Assembly (NCBI RefSeq): GCF_905163445.1
Contig: NC_053201.1
Coordinates: 5,838,001 to 5,902,000, forward strand
Source: Pararge aegeria
Taxonomy: Eukaryota; Arthropoda; Insecta; Lepidoptera; Nymphalidae
Reading direction: 5' to 3'
DNA: 64,000 nucleotides
In this document: piece after piece, positions 34,405 through 46,640 of the stretch
Position numbering within the stretch: the stretch's first letter is position 1
How the letters are laid out: every line of letters starts with the position of its first letter
The notes under the pieces: generated by a model
What the model was told of the DNA's origin: nothing
The model's input: the letters and a program-made list of their open reading frames with translations, nothing else
The model's database searches: none
Translations under genes and position numbers: made by a program

Positions 34405-37400
34405 TCATTTAAGTACCTTGTGATACACGACATTTTTTGTTTTATTATCAGGCGCAAAAACAAACAACGCAGATGGTCTTCCGACCCGTGAACATGCCAC
34501 GTATAATTGACCATGGGAAAAACATGAATGTTCTAGATTTAAACCACAAACTTTTAAGGATTGGCCTTGTGATTTGTTGATGGTCATGGCAAATGCAAGA
34601 CGTATCGGAAATTGAAGTCTTTTAAATTCAAACGGCATATCGGTTGGGATCATCGGTATCCTCGGAATGAGAACTTGCTCACCTTTGAATTTTCCTATCA
34701 TTATCGTAGCGTAAATTACATTGTTCATCAATTTTCTAACCACCAAACGCGTACCGTTGCACAGTTTTGGTTGGTTTATGTTTCGAAGCATGATTACTAC
34801 GGAGCCAACCTTTAGGCGTAAATTGTGCGGTGGTAAGCCAGGCACGTCCAAAGAGTTTAAAAATTCAATTGGATAGTTGGTGGCTTCATCTTCATTTGTG
34901 ACGCAGTCAATAGATTTGAATGAATGCATTGTTCCAATGATCTTATTTTGAATTATGTTGTTTAGGTCATCTACATCTTTATTCTTAGCCGCTAAAATTG
35001 CTCGCTCACTCATCCATTCATAATTTTTGTAGTTAGAAATAATTTCTGGAAATACATTGTTGATAAGTTCGTCTTTTGATGAGACAAAATTACAGAAATT
35101 ATTTGGAAATGATATTAATCCGCTCGATTCATCGACAGGTACTTGACCATTACCGATAGTCAGCAATTGCTCCGAGAAATCTTCAGCAGATGTATCATTA
35201 AGCAATGCAACTCTCATGTTTGTTGTCAGTTGCAGTTTCTTCACATGGCGCCATAGATTTGACGATTTGAGGCAAGCGTTTATTTCGTCGGCAGCCGTAG
35301 ATCTTGGAATTACTGGCAGTATTTGGCGGAAATCACCAGAAAGTAAAATCATTGCTCCTCCAAAACATCTCGAGTCATTGCATCTTTTAATGTTCGGTTA
35401 AGTGCTTCTAATGCACGTTTATGCGCCATTGTGCATTCGTCCCAGATGATGATTTTCGATACCGCTAAAACTTTGGCCATTGCTGAGTGTTTTGCAATAT
35501 TACACGTTGGTTCTTCAATAGTTTGAAGATTTAACGGTAATTTGAATGCTGAATGAGCCGTACGGCATCCTTCTAACAATGTGGCTGCTATTCCAGAAGA
35601 AGCAACTGCAACCGCTATGTTAGATCTCGCCCGAACAGTTGCTAAAACTAATGACATGAGGAATGTCTTGCCAGTTCCACCAGGGGCATCTAGGAAATAT
35701 AAACCACCATTTTCATCATCGATTGCCTTCATTAAAGTATCATAAACTTTCTTTTGTTGGTAATTCAACAGGGGTACATTCGTTTGAACTACTAAATCTA
35801 ATTCCTGGTGATCATATTCACGTTCCCGTTCCAATTCTCGATTAAATGCGTCATTCATTTCACGATATGGTGCTGGCATTCCTAACCTGATTAATAAATT
35901 ACCGCACATGAGGTAACACATATCTTCGATCAAGAGTAAAGCACGATTATGTATCTCCTCATTCATCTCAATATCGTGATTTCTGGAACTGACACGAATT
36001 TGATGTAAAATATCTTCTGACATATTATCCTTGTATTTGTGCCACAGGTTACATGGGTTTGATGGAAAACATGTCGAAATTATGATAGCGAATAATGTGC
36101 GTATCTGACTTGGAGATGCACAGATAATGGCTTCAGCGATTGTCGTATCCCAATGACTATCGTTTTCTAATAACTTCAATTCTTCACATGCAGCACGATA
36201 TGTTGGGAATATTACACCATTAACAGTTCGTAGTGACTCAAATGACGTTGGCCCACGCACATTTACCAGCAACAACCGCAAATAGAAACATTCATTATTC
36301 TTTGGATGAACTGTATACATACGACCAAGAGCATCAGTAGAACGCACATCTGGATACCCAGGAACCGCATCGCCTTGCTTCCGTCTTTGAAAATTCTTCG
36401 ATGAAGCATTCCAAGTATAATAACGTGGCATCTCCGAGTAAAGCAAAGTTCGTGCAAACTGATCGCTTTGGCAGATTGCAAAAAAACTGGTCAATGTAGT
36501 TGCTGGAGGTGTTTCAGCACGTTGCGTAGCATTCGAAGCCGTGAAATATACTCGTTGACCATTCTCCAGATGCACCGCCAAATGCGTAACAGTAGGATGA
36601 CGTTCGTGAATGGGAAATGCGAATATACGCCAAATCGCTTCATTACAGTTCACATAACGACCAACTTGATAGCGTGAAATTTCATCGTTGGTATTCGAGG
36701 ATTGCAATCCAAAAACCGCCATATCACTGCCTTTCGTGACATATTTGCAAATATATTTTATGGACTTAACTGAATTGCAGTATTCAACGTTGCAATGTGT
36801 CTTGAACGATTTAGAAATAAGTGGCGAATATGGAACAATCCAACTGTTGTCGACAACGAAATCCATTCTTTTCACTTTCGTTGTGACAGTTCGACCGTTG
36901 TCATCTGGTGATCGACGCCGATACAGCGGATAACCATCATTGCCAGTGACAGTCTCCGCCGTTAATTTCCGTGGATATCGTTTAGAGCACTTTCCATCGA
37001 CCATGCAAGGTGATTGGGGATTGATGGCACCACACGGTCCATGAATCATATTAGTAGTAACAACATCATGTAGGTCTGGATCGACTTCATAATCAGGAAT
37101 CTCAGCACATATGATATCATCTATTTGGTCAGGCTGAATTCTTTCCACTAACCAAATAAGAATGTGTGCGTGCGGCAGGCCTCGCTTTTGCCATTCGATT
37201 GAATACATCCAGCATCGAGTATCTCCAAAGACGCGTTGTTTAACAATAAAGTTCATCAGGGACCGAATTTTTTGCCTGAATATACGTGCTGTGATGTCGT
37301 GTCTATCACTTGATGTTTGTCCGGGAAGCAGCAATTGAGTAATTTCTATCCATTTTGGATTACAGGTAAAAGTAATAAAGAGATCGGGCCGACCGTAATG

Positions 37401-39128
37401 ACGAACATATGTCATTGCATCTTGTGCATATTCATGCATATGACGTGGACTACCAATGTATGTCGCCGGCAGAATAGTTAATCGACCAATATTAGCTGCA
37501 TTTCCTTCAGTATTAACTGCATCACGTAAATGGATGTACTCCTCAGAACGCAGTTTGGCTTGGTTCAACCTAATGAATGTTAAACGTTCCGTTTCTATTT
37601 TTACATACATGTCAACGCAATACTGCTGAAACAATCGACGAAACCGCAGCAAATAGTTGTCAGCATTTTGACGAATCATCAAACGATATGCGTAATAATT
37701 CATTGAGCTAACTTTCTTTGTAGTTTCTTCACCTGAAATTAAAAATTTGATAATTAACCATTTCAAAGGCAAATTTTAAAGGCAAACAATACAGACATTA
37801 ACCATTTTTTTAATAAGCATTATTTTAAATCAGTGTCTTTCACAAATAAATGAAATAAATTATGATACTGATACTCACCATTCAATGGATTTTTCATTTT
37901 AATATTAAAATAATATCCATCTTCTCCTTGCCAAAACATCAGCGGGTATTGCAATGTGTCATATGATCGATGAGTTTCAGATATTTGTTGCAGTTGCCCA
38001 GTATCGCGACGTGTAAGCACAATATCGCGTTTTTCCAATTGTTCACCAACAATCAGGATGGCAACTTCGTCTACTGTTGGAGCATTAAATGTCCTTTCGT
38101 GTGTTCCAGATGGTCGTTTATCTGCTTTGATAACAACTTTATAGTCATCACTTGGCATGCGCTCTAAAGCACTCTTAAACAACCTGACCAACGCATGATG
38201 TTCATGAAGCAGACACTGCAAGTCTTGAAGAATTGCTCGCTTCATTCCTGCATTGATCTCTAGGCGTCGATCAAGTTGTTCTTCCATGTTGCCCATGAAA
38301 TATATTTGTAAAAATTTATTCTGTGTATCTTCGAAAGGTAGTAATGATCCAATTCGATGATGAATCTGTCCTTGTATCTACAAAATAAAAACCAGACAGT
38401 ATTAACTGGGTTATAAACACTTTTTTCGGTGGGAGAGTAGAGTTCAGAATTAGCAAATATACTACATAGGTACCAATAGATAAAGTAAGTTATTCTTTAA
38501 CTACATTCTATATAAGTACAAAAATAAATACCTTAAATGTCGGATTAAATCCCCGTTCTTCGATAATATCTGCCCCAAATGACGTCATCTGGAAACAACC
38601 ATTGTATTTTTGAGTATTTGCAAGAAAGTGGCGTGATTCTTGTGTTTCGCCACAAAGCAATGAATACAATGGCTCAGGTGGCGGAGTCAACAATGGCAAT
38701 TTCACTTTACCATTAAGGCAGCATAATCCAGGCGTTTCTCCGGAAAACTTTAATGCACCACAATACTCGCAAACTACGTCCATTTGCCCAATGCAAACGC
38801 TAGGATGCAAGCTGTAATCATTGCTGCAATCGTATTGAAACGCTGCTCGATTCAAATCAGCACTTGATAAATATCTTGTTCTGCGTCGCAAATTATCTAT
38901 TTGTTGACCTCTGTTGTTCGCTCGACGATTCTGCATTGCCAACCGAGCTGTTTCACGGGCTGCTTCACTTTGCTCTCGTGATTGAGAAGCACGAAGTCGA
39001 GCCATACTATCGCGGCGCTGTTCACGTGCAATTTCTTGTTCTTCTTCAGTCCTTTCATTTGCAGTATTTCGTATTCTTCTTGCATCACGGCTTTGTCGGG
39101 AAAGATTCGATCGTCTTGGTCGCGGCAT
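34405..39128 (-). CDS. Helitron Rep-helicase (RepHel), three exons, one frameshift
   Basis: The rolling-circle transposase: the HUH nuclease nicks and joins strands, and the Pif1-type 5'-3' helicase unwinds them. Exons: 39128-38532, 38377-37879, 37732 onwards, with introns of 154 and 146 bp (GT/AG, phases 0 and 1). N-terminus: basic, Arg-rich, then a CxxC zinc-finger-like VVCEYCGALKFSGETPGLCC. Rep: FITFTCNPKW, the HUH motif GLPHAHILIWL and the tyrosine motif YICKYVTKGS. Helicase: Walker A DAPGGTGKTFL, Walker B IIWDECTMAHKRAL, LLSGDFRQILPV, TINKSQGQSL and YVACSRVGRP. Near 35,350-35,365 the frame shifts by one base in GTTTTGG, just before Gly-Gly-Ala-Met-Ile-Leu-Leu. TATA-like TATAAAA (minus strand) is at 39,187-39,181. 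About 1,470 residues, usual for RepHel. Confidence 0.9.
35349..35370 (-). other. Frameshift site in RepHel
   Basis: After Arg-Asp-Val the reading frame runs into Leu-Glu-Glu-Gln-stop, while the next frame carries the conserved helicase motif III. The break falls at a run of four T (coding strand), so loss of one T is the simplest cause. It could equally be a base-calling error in a homopolymer. Confidence 0.8.
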
Positions 39129-39548
39129 TATTAATTAAACTTCACTTCACCTAAAAACTTAAATTTTTAACCATACCGAGTTTTATAGTTCACTTCACTG
39201 TTTATACGAATGGGCAATTGGGCAATAATGTTAATTATTTATTTAATAGAAATAGTTATATTATTGATTTCTTACAAATATCAAATAGTCATCCATACGT
39301 CATTACATAGCTGTCATTATACGTCAATTTTGTTATTCCAAGTCTGATTCTTTTTTGTTATACCACGTTTTATAGTGACTGACGTTACATGTCAAGTCAC
39401 ACGGGAATGATGTCGAACGGGATAAAAAGTATCCTATGTCCTTCTCCTGGCTCTAAACTACCTCCCTGCCAATTTTCAGCTAAATCGGTTCAGCCGTTCT
39501 TGAGTTATAAGTGAAGTAACTAACACGACTTTCTTTTATATATATAGA

Positions 39549-39810
39549 TGTATGTTTTTGTTCGCGGTGCTAGATTCGTCAAGTTTATGTCACAGCCTGA
39601 TGAATCTTACAGCTTGTAAGCTGTCATGCCTCTTAATCGCTTTTTCTCCTTCTAACTGACAATATTGTTTTGTATTTGCAAGTTGTGGCAGTCTTTAAGT
39701 GGGTCTACAATATTACATTTATATGTTTTTTCATTTTTTGTTTAGTTTTTAAGGGTTTTTGTTGTAACCTGTTGATTATCCCTTAAATAAATAAATAAAT
39801 AAAGGAATAA
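39549..39810 (+). repeat. Probable LINE 3' UTR with AAATA tail
   Basis: CAGCCTGATGAATCTTACAG, GTCATGCCTCTTAATCGC and a terminal AAATAAATAAATAAATAAA look like the end of a non-LTR element. Together with 34,070-34,262 it may be one element split by the Helitron. The family is not recognised. Confidence 0.4.
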
Positions 39811-40389
39811 CGAGTATAAGAACAGTACGTGCCAATATTTCCTCCTATTTAAATGAGATAAGAAAAGAAAATCCGTAGAGATAAAAATAATAATAATAAT
39901 ATTCGTGGAGCGCATGCACAGATTACAGATTATCTAAACACTGTGAGACATAAAGACGTAATTATTTAGTAAAACAACAAACATAATTTAACTCAAAGTT
40001 ACAGCTGGATATCGTCTGCGAGAGCTTCAGAAATCATTTGTGGGATGAGTAGGTATATTTAATAATATTATATATATTTAATTTTTTATTCTAATTTTAT
40101 TATAATGAATCCGATGATAATGAATAATGAAGATAATATTCGACCGTCTGATTTAGTTTAAACAATTTGTTAAAACAAATTTATTACAGCGAGGTAACGA
40201 GTGATGAATTTCGCTATGACAACGTTCTTGGAAGCATCCGGCTGCGTTATCATCTCTCACAAGGTAGAATAATGAATGTTAAATTTTAAACTGTTGATGT
40301 TGGAAAAGAGCAAATGTTCTTGTCGGCTTCTTGGTAGAATTTGCCTTCCGAACTGGTGGTAGACGAGGTAACGACAGTTACCTTTTGGA
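39811..40389. other. Unassigned AT-rich sequence
   Basis: No gene. A word shared with other LINE tails (TTCCGAACTGGTGGTAGA, near 40,345) suggests old retrotransposon remnants. Confidence 0.5.
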
Positions 40390-40510
40390 ATTCCATGATA
40401 TACAATGAAAGTTAAGTTTAATTTGCTATACTCCGAGAATTTGTATGGTGTAGTTTATAATTGCTTCAATATTTATACTCCACACCAAATAGACATAAAC
40501 AGATCTTAGT
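40390..40510 (+). repeat. Dispersed repeat, partial copy
   Basis: GGAATTCCATGATATACAATG and TATACTCCACACCAAATAGA match the repeats at 16,960 and 60,718. Confidence 0.55.
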
Positions 40511-40537
40511 TTTGAAAAGTGCTTATAATCTTCTTTA

Positions 40538-40800
40538 GCAACCCATTACGGACCAAGGCACGGGTTCCACAATAAGAAGGGTTTAGACCGTAGTCCACCG
40601 CCAGCCCAGTGCGGATAGGTGGACTCCACACATCCTTGAGAACATCATGGAAAACTATCAGCATGCAGGTTTCTTCACGTTGTTTTCTTTTACCGTAGAA
40701 GAAAGTGATGTTATAATGACTTAAACTTGAAACGCACATAACTTGGAAACTTAAAGCTGCGTGCTGGGAATCGAACTCGGCCCCCTGAAAGCGAAGAAAG
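40538..40800 (-). mobile_element. SINE-B copy, head eroded
   Basis: CAACCCATTACGGACCAAGG through CATGCAGGTTTCTTCACG, to GGGAATCGAACTCGGCCCCC. The terminal TATCACCGC is lost in a C-rich stretch. Confidence 0.75.
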
Positions 40801-40881
40801 GAAAATAGCCCCCTAACCCCGCCCCCTACACCGCTATGTTGATAGACAACTTGAAAACAATAAATTTTGAATTTGGATTTC

Positions 40882-41100
40882 CAAGTTAGCCCTTGACTGC
40901 AATCTCACCTGGTGGTAAGTGACGATGCAGTTTAAGATGGTAGCGGGCTGACATCGCACCGGAACACTAGATCGCTTAGCGGCACGTCTTTGTCGGTAGC
41001 GGTATCCAGCCACGGCCAAAGCCTCCCACCAGACCAGACCAGAGAAAAATCAGAAATTATAATTCCCAAAGTGCCCCGGGATTCGTTTTGATTTTTTTCA
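40882..41100 (-). mobile_element. SINE-C copy
   Basis: GTTAGCCCTTGACTGCAATC, CGCTTAGCGGCACGTCTTTG and CCACCAGACCAGACCAGAGA in reverse order relative to 22,883. The middle part (CGGTTTCTACGC region) is deleted. Confidence 0.8.
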
Positions 41101-41199
41101 GATGTCTTATAAGAATCACAACGAAATTGAAGGGAATAAAAAGTTTCAAAGCACAAAAAAGGTAAACGTAGCCTGCGGCCGGCTCCCGGGTTACGCGTA

Positions 41200-42270
41200 A
41201 TCACCATAATCTCATCATCACTAATAACCCGACGGATTCACAATCAATTTTACCAAAGCGGATTTATCGTGACGATGTAAATCTTCTCTCTACTCTACCT
41301 TTTTACACAGTTTATATTAGCTTCACCTGTATGTATGTAACCGACTCCTTTGGACTTGATTATGACCCTCTTAAAGTGGTCTTGTAAACTTTGTAGATAT
41401 ATCGAGTAATAATTTGATAAAATTATTTATTTTTTTTAATTTGCTAACTGAGATTTTCGTTATGTTATTAATAAACGATTTAGCAAGAAGAGTAAACTAA
41501 TTTTAACAATACAAATTAGTTATTATTTCAGATGTTTTTTTTGCAACATGGACAGAATACCATATTCTTTATTGATTCCGCGTAGAAATGGAAGTAGTAG
41601 CTTCGTAGAAGAATGAAAACTTAATTTTCATATTTGCAAAGTTCAACATATAATATATATGCCTTGTAGCGTTGGTATCGAAGATATTATACGTATAATT
41701 TTAGCTTTAATGTACTACCGAGTATTTTTTGGTTAGTAAATAATATGAATTAAATTCAAGTTCTAACGTTATTATAATAAAACTTCAATGTTGTTTTATA
41801 TCATAATTGCGTATAACAGATTACATAATTGATCTGCCTTCGTTTGAAAACGTTTAGAAGAGATTTATTTATTTTATTTATTTGTGACCAAAAACATAAA
41901 TTAACTGCTGATTAATGAAACGATGATCACTGTAAATGTAGGAAACTGCGTTACACACACTGTACTTGTACTGGATACACTGTTCACTGGATATTTATCA
42001 AGAAATCTAAGTGAATTCCAATATTAATCAAAATAAAATAAGATTAAAAAAAAAACAATGATCAAAGTACATGGGGTACTTGCAACATGCATATTTTAAT
42101 TTCCGGTATGTGTATGTGTGTGTGAGTGTGTGCGCGTGCGCGCGTGTAAATCATTCAATTGAATTTATTTTAAAATATTGAAAAGTTTTTCCGTCTCTTC
42201 ATAACATAGTGTCTAATTCTAATTCAGATGATTTTTTATTAAGAGCTTATAAAATAGCTTTTGAAGAATT
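41200..42270. other. Intergenic AT-rich sequence with a GT/GC dinucleotide tract
   Basis: No gene seen. A short alternating purine-pyrimidine tract (42,105-42,148: GTGTGTGTGAGTGTGTGCGC and GTGCGCGCGTG) has Z-DNA-forming composition. Confidence 0.6.
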
Positions 42271-42279
42271 TTTGTAACA

Positions 42280-42640
42280 CTTTATAATCTCTACATACAA
42301 AAAATGCCAAATATCACTCGCACACTTATTCAGAAGGCAGTTATTCTTAAAACATGGCGTATAACCCGTTTTTTTTTAATATCACCATTATTTTCATAGC
42401 CCCTTGTAAAAATTACTACAAATGCTGCTACGCTTAGTTACGACCCACGTATCAGATTATTACCCCTTTTTTAAACGGGAGATTAATGAACATATACAAA
42501 CAACAATAATAATAATAATCCTTCATTGCCATACTCTATTGTTAAAACAAGATCTTGAACTAAATTATTACCAATTTATTATTAACAATATGGCAAATGG
42601 CCGCAAACTCAGCCTTATGCTTATTTTTTTTTTTTTAAAT
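42280..42640 (-). repeat. Dispersed repeat, copy 1 (pair with 44,245)
   Basis: It shares long near-identical runs with 44,245-44,580 (CATAGCCCCTTGTAAAAATT, AAACGGGAGATTAATGAACA, ATTGCCATACTCTATTGTTA, TTATTATTAACAATATGGCA). An AATAATAATAAT run inside suggests a LINE tail in reverse orientation. Confidence 0.75.
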
Positions 42641-44244
42641 AAAAGAATAATCTTAAGGTAAATCCAGGAACCGTAGACGGATGTCCGGAAGATGATGTTG
42701 ATGCAATTGCCTGAATCACGTATTAATAAAACCATATCGTGCCATTGTAAACAACTCAAAATATGAATAAATTAATTTTAATATGACTGGTAACTTTATG
42801 TCAGGGAAGTGGTTAATTCATTTCCCATTCAGGCTCATTTATATTTTATACTTGCAAAGTAATTTATAGCACGGATTAATGAATGAGGTAATAAAGTAGT
42901 ACTGAGTATCAAATATGAAACTAATCAGCAGGCAGACACGTTTTGCTATATAAATTACATAGAATTAAGAGCATACAGAACCCTCATTCAGCTTTATTGC
43001 ATGTGGTGCATTGTCTCTAAAAGCAGTGAAAACGCTCCACGCAATGTTGGTAGCTCACAAAATTTTCCATATTACCTATTTTATGGTAAACAAAATTGAA
43101 ACTGATTTTGCCGAATATCCATATAGTTTGAAACCGTTTTTTAAATTATACTATGAAATGTGTTTAAAAAAATAACGTAAAATGTTCAGTTTCTATATTG
43201 TTATTGAAATGTAAGATTATAAGAGTGCTTATGTATGTGTTATGCACAGTTCGTGCCAAAGCTTCTGTATATTTTTAAAGATATTTCCAAGACTTGACAC
43301 TTAAAAGTGTCATAAAAATTGAAAATTTCTAATTGAGTTACTAGTGACTGTTGCTTGTAAAAACCTAAGTAGTTTTGCGATTCATAAAAAAATATAAGGC
43401 TACGTGACGTTTTATAGCTTTTTAGATCCATTTGTATAAAAAGAAACTAATTCTAAATGCAAATAAAGCTTTCAATGAATATAATAGATGTTATAGAATT
43501 AGTGATTCGTGATCGTCTTTATATCTACGACTCTATTAAAGATAGGAAGCGAAAAGATGGCAATTTTCTATATATTTTTATTTTTTCTATTTTTCTTTCT
43601 AAGCTAGTTTATGAATTCCACTGTGAATTGAATTGAATATTAAATAGAATATCTACCATATTCTATTATGTATACTTATCTATCCCATTAGTTTAACCTG
43701 TAAGATAGATTAAGAAGCGGTGATAGCCTAGTGGGTAAGACATCGGCTTTCCTTTCATGGAGACCGTGTTCGAGCCTCGGCATCCCGACATGAATCCCTC
43801 CGTGAAAAATATATAGAAATATGTATACTTACGGTAGCTTTATAATATATTTATAGCAATATAGTATTTGTAAGATAAAACTTTACTCTTCATAATCGAA
43901 AAGTGGGTATAAACAACCGTCTTACTCGAAATGGACATAAGTTAGTGACATCTGCATATCGTTAGTGAAAGGTGCAGAAGTCATTTGTGGGATTGAGTAT
44001 ATGCTTTTATAATATGATTCCTAGGGTAATTTTGGACGCATAAGTTGAAGCATTTAATTTATTTTGGATGAATTACTTAACGATAAGGCTGCTTGGAAAC
44101 ATGCTCCGCTCTCATCTCCGACAAGTTAGAAAGTTTTAAAGATTGTAAACTGAAAATGATGCTTAAAAAGAGCAGTCTGCTGAGTTTTTTGCCAATAGTT
44201 ATCTCTACCACAGGCATCATCCTAATAACGTTTCAAATAATCTC
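42641..44244. other. Unassigned AT-rich sequence between two repeat copies
   Basis: No gene. It contains a SINE-B head at 43,716-43,802 and otherwise low-complexity AT-rich DNA. Confidence 0.6.
43716..43802 (+). mobile_element. SINE-B head only
   Basis: GCGGTGATAGCCTAGTGGGT (A-box) and GTGTTCGAGCCTCGGCAT (B-box). The body is missing. It is easily mistaken for a tRNA gene, but the anticodon stem does not fold convincingly. Confidence 0.8.
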
Positions 44245-44580
44245 TACATACTTAAAATGCCAAATTTCACTCGCACACTTATTAAGAAGGCAGTTCTCAT
44301 TCTTAATACATGTCGTATAACCCGAAATTTTTTAACATCACCGTTATTTTCATAGCCCCTTGTAAAAATTACTACTAATACTGCTTAGTTAGATTATTTA
44401 CCCCTTTTTAAACGGGAGATTAATGAACATATATAAACAATAATAATAATAATAATCCTTTATTGCCATACTCTATTGTTAAAACAATATCTTGAACTAA
44501 ATTAGTACCAATTTATTATTAACAATATGGCAAATGGCTCCAAACTCAGCCTTATGCTGTACATTGGCAACAATGCTCAG
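44245..44580 (-). repeat. Dispersed repeat, copy 2 (pair with 42,280)
   Basis: In direct orientation to the copy 2 kb upstream, with small indels. It continues further, to CAGCCTTATGCTGTACATTGG. Confidence 0.75.
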
Positions 44581-44699
44581 CGCTGATTTGACTGATCCAA
44601 TATCTAACTGAACAAACAACCGCGCCGCCCGTTGCGTTGTTATTATAACTGAGACTGAAATTTTAATAAAAAATATATTTATAAAATATATTGCATCAT

Positions 44700-44825
44700 T
44701 TCGGTACAATCAGCCTTCCGAACCGGTGGTAGAGTCACTATAAACAGACATACTTGACGTTTCAAAAGTGCTTATATTAGGCCTACTTGAAATAAATGAA
44801 TTTAGAATTTGAATTTATTTTTTAA
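44700..44825 (+). repeat. LINE 3' tail
   Basis: TTCCGAACCGGTGGTAGAGTC, AAAAGTGCTTATATTAGGCC and TACTTGAAATAAATGAATTT, with a TTGAATTT-type end. A sister copy is at 46,880-47,002. Confidence 0.65.
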
Positions 44826-44969
44826 TCTGCTACTCATATTGTGATCGAATAAAAAAGTCTTCCATTTATAATTGGTGGTAGAAAAAAATAGGAAGTAAAC
44901 CTCACAGGCTGACTTAATAAGGCAATATAAAAAAAATGCCGATAGTGGTTATATTTCGGTAGTATCAAA

Positions 44970-45110
44970 AGGGCGTCTTGGGGACGTCCGGGCGGCGCGG
45001 CGGTCGCAGGGCAAGTGACATCGGATCATTAGGCGGCCACTCACGCGCCGTTAAACTACGACACGTGCGCGCCCTACGACATACAGTATGATGTTATTAT
45101 GCTTTTTGTC
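44970..45110. promoter_or_regulatory. GC-rich island, candidate regulatory element
   Basis: Strongly GC- and CpG-rich (GGGACGTCCGGGCGGCGCGG, CACTCACGCGCCGTTAAAC, CGACACGTGCGCGCCC) within AT-rich DNA. It has no open frame with a known protein. It includes a CACGTG E-box. A promoter, an enhancer or a fragment of a GC-rich element are all possible. Confidence 0.3.
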
Positions 45111-45303
45111 ATGGTAAGGTAAATAAAGTATACCAGCTGTATTAAGCAGGCTTAACAGGTCAATGGACACAAGGCGGGACTTTGTTGGTCGCGTTTCTTG
45201 CATGTCCTGCAAAGAGTGGTTTTCCACTTATAGTCCGGTGTGCCAACTGCTTAGACCATCAATAATTACGATAAAAAAAACTAACTGAATTAGAAGCTAT
45301 AGG

Positions 45304-45436
45304 CAGTGGCGTGCATAGAGGGTATGCACAGGGTATGCAGATGATATAAAATGAAGAAAATTTCCAGTACTAGTTATGAAAAACTTAAGGATATGCATTG
45401 TAAGTGTTTTAAAAACTTGAGTTTTTTATAACTAGT
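45304..45436 (+). mobile_element. hAT-like MITE, truncated copy
   Basis: CAGTGGCGTGCATAGAGGGT and GGGTATGCAGATGATATAAAA match the left arm of the element at 11,410-11,614. The right arm is missing. Confidence 0.75.
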
Positions 45437-45621
45437 CGGTAACTAGTTAACATCTGCACTTCAGGCTGATAGACATTTATTTATTTATTTGTTTATTTAT
45501 TTATTTTTGTTCGCTTGACTGCTAAGTGTTGCATTAATTACATGCAATGGTTTTTATCAGGTGGGCCATATGCTTGATGGTCAGGCCTATAGGGGTGTTT
45601 AAAGCCTATCCGCGCATGAGG

Positions 45622-45755
45622 ATTTATGAGTAAATGAGATTATTTAAGCAATTAAAATATCACTTGTGTGAAGGAAAATATCGTTATAAAACTTGCTTTA
45701 GAGTACAGCGTAACGTTCTCAAAGGCGAGTAAAGTCTGCCAAGTCGCATTTATCA
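45622..45755 (+). mobile_element. SINE-B internal fragment
   Basis: TTAAGCAATTAAAATATCAC, TTGTGTGAAGGAAAATATCG and ACGTTCTCAAAGGCG match the SINE-B middle in sense orientation. Confidence 0.6.
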
Positions 45756-45849
45756 GCAAACATAAGTATTCTAATAAAAGAGCATATTTACAAGTAAATT
45801 AGGCATAATTAATTATTACCTTAACTGTAAACAACATTATTTCGTAATT

Positions 45850-46640
45850 CAACTCTAATTAAGAAGCGGATCACCCTGTTGCAGCACCCGTCATCATGAC
45901 GACGTATTTAACAATAACAGCAGGGAGGTCCGCCCAAAGGTGCCGGCGTGACTTACAAAAGCACGTAGCGCACCCTAATGTAAACAATAGACAAAGGGCC
46001 CGCGGGTTATTAGGCTAACCGACTCTTATCGGGCCACCCTATCTACCTGTTCCCTATCAGAAAGTTGTACTGAGAAATTGAGATCAGATTTCGCGGTTTT
46101 TAGAGCAAATGTGAGCTTGATCTCAGCGATAATGTGTGAGCTAGCAGCTTTCATTATGTGATGGACTTTACTGTCTTTGAATAGAGAAAATGAGTTGCCA
46201 ACTTCTTATTTTATCGTCTCGCTTGTTTAAATCATTTCTTTGTAGATATGACGTTTCGGACTTTTGGCAATAATTAGAAAAGCACGTAGAGCACCCTTAT
46301 GTAAACAATAAGCAAAGGGTCCGCGGGTTATTAGGCCAACCGACTCTTATCGGGGCTACCAGTGCCCCATCAGAAAGTTGTGCTGAGAAATTTAGATCAG
46401 ATTTCGCGGTTTTTATAGCAAATGTGAGCGTGATTTCAGCGATCTACATATGCGATTGACTTTATCGTCTTGAATAAGCACGAACTGCATCCTTATGTAA
46501 ATAATAGACAAAGACGCTAATCGAAAAACCCTATACCCTTTTCCATGCCAAACTCTTCTACTGAAAAATAAGGATCAGATTTCGCGGTTTTTCGAATAAA
46601 TGTGAGCAGAATCTCACCCATATTATGACTTTGAAATTAT
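45850..46640. repeat. Triplicated GC-richer block
   Basis: GCACGTAGCGCACCCTAATG, AACCGACTCTTATCGGG, TCAGAAAGTTGTACTGAGAA and GATCAGATTTCGCGGTTTTT recur at about 45,958, 46,280 and 46,478 in the same order and orientation, increasingly diverged. Each carries TTTCGCGGTTTTT and GTGAGC. No coding frame is shared by the copies. Confidence 0.75.

Larger units (their letters stand above)
34263..39548 (-). mobile_element. Autonomous Helitron, both ends present
   Basis: In its own orientation it starts TCTATATATATAAAAGAAAG (39,548) and ends GTTCGCCGGGTCAGCTAG (34,263), lying exactly between host A and T. A short stem (GGCGGAAC with GTTCGCC) precedes the 3' end. Length is 5,286 bp, and it encodes one Rep-helicase. 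No nested insertion; only one coding lesion. A recent arrival is therefore likely. Confidence 0.93.
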
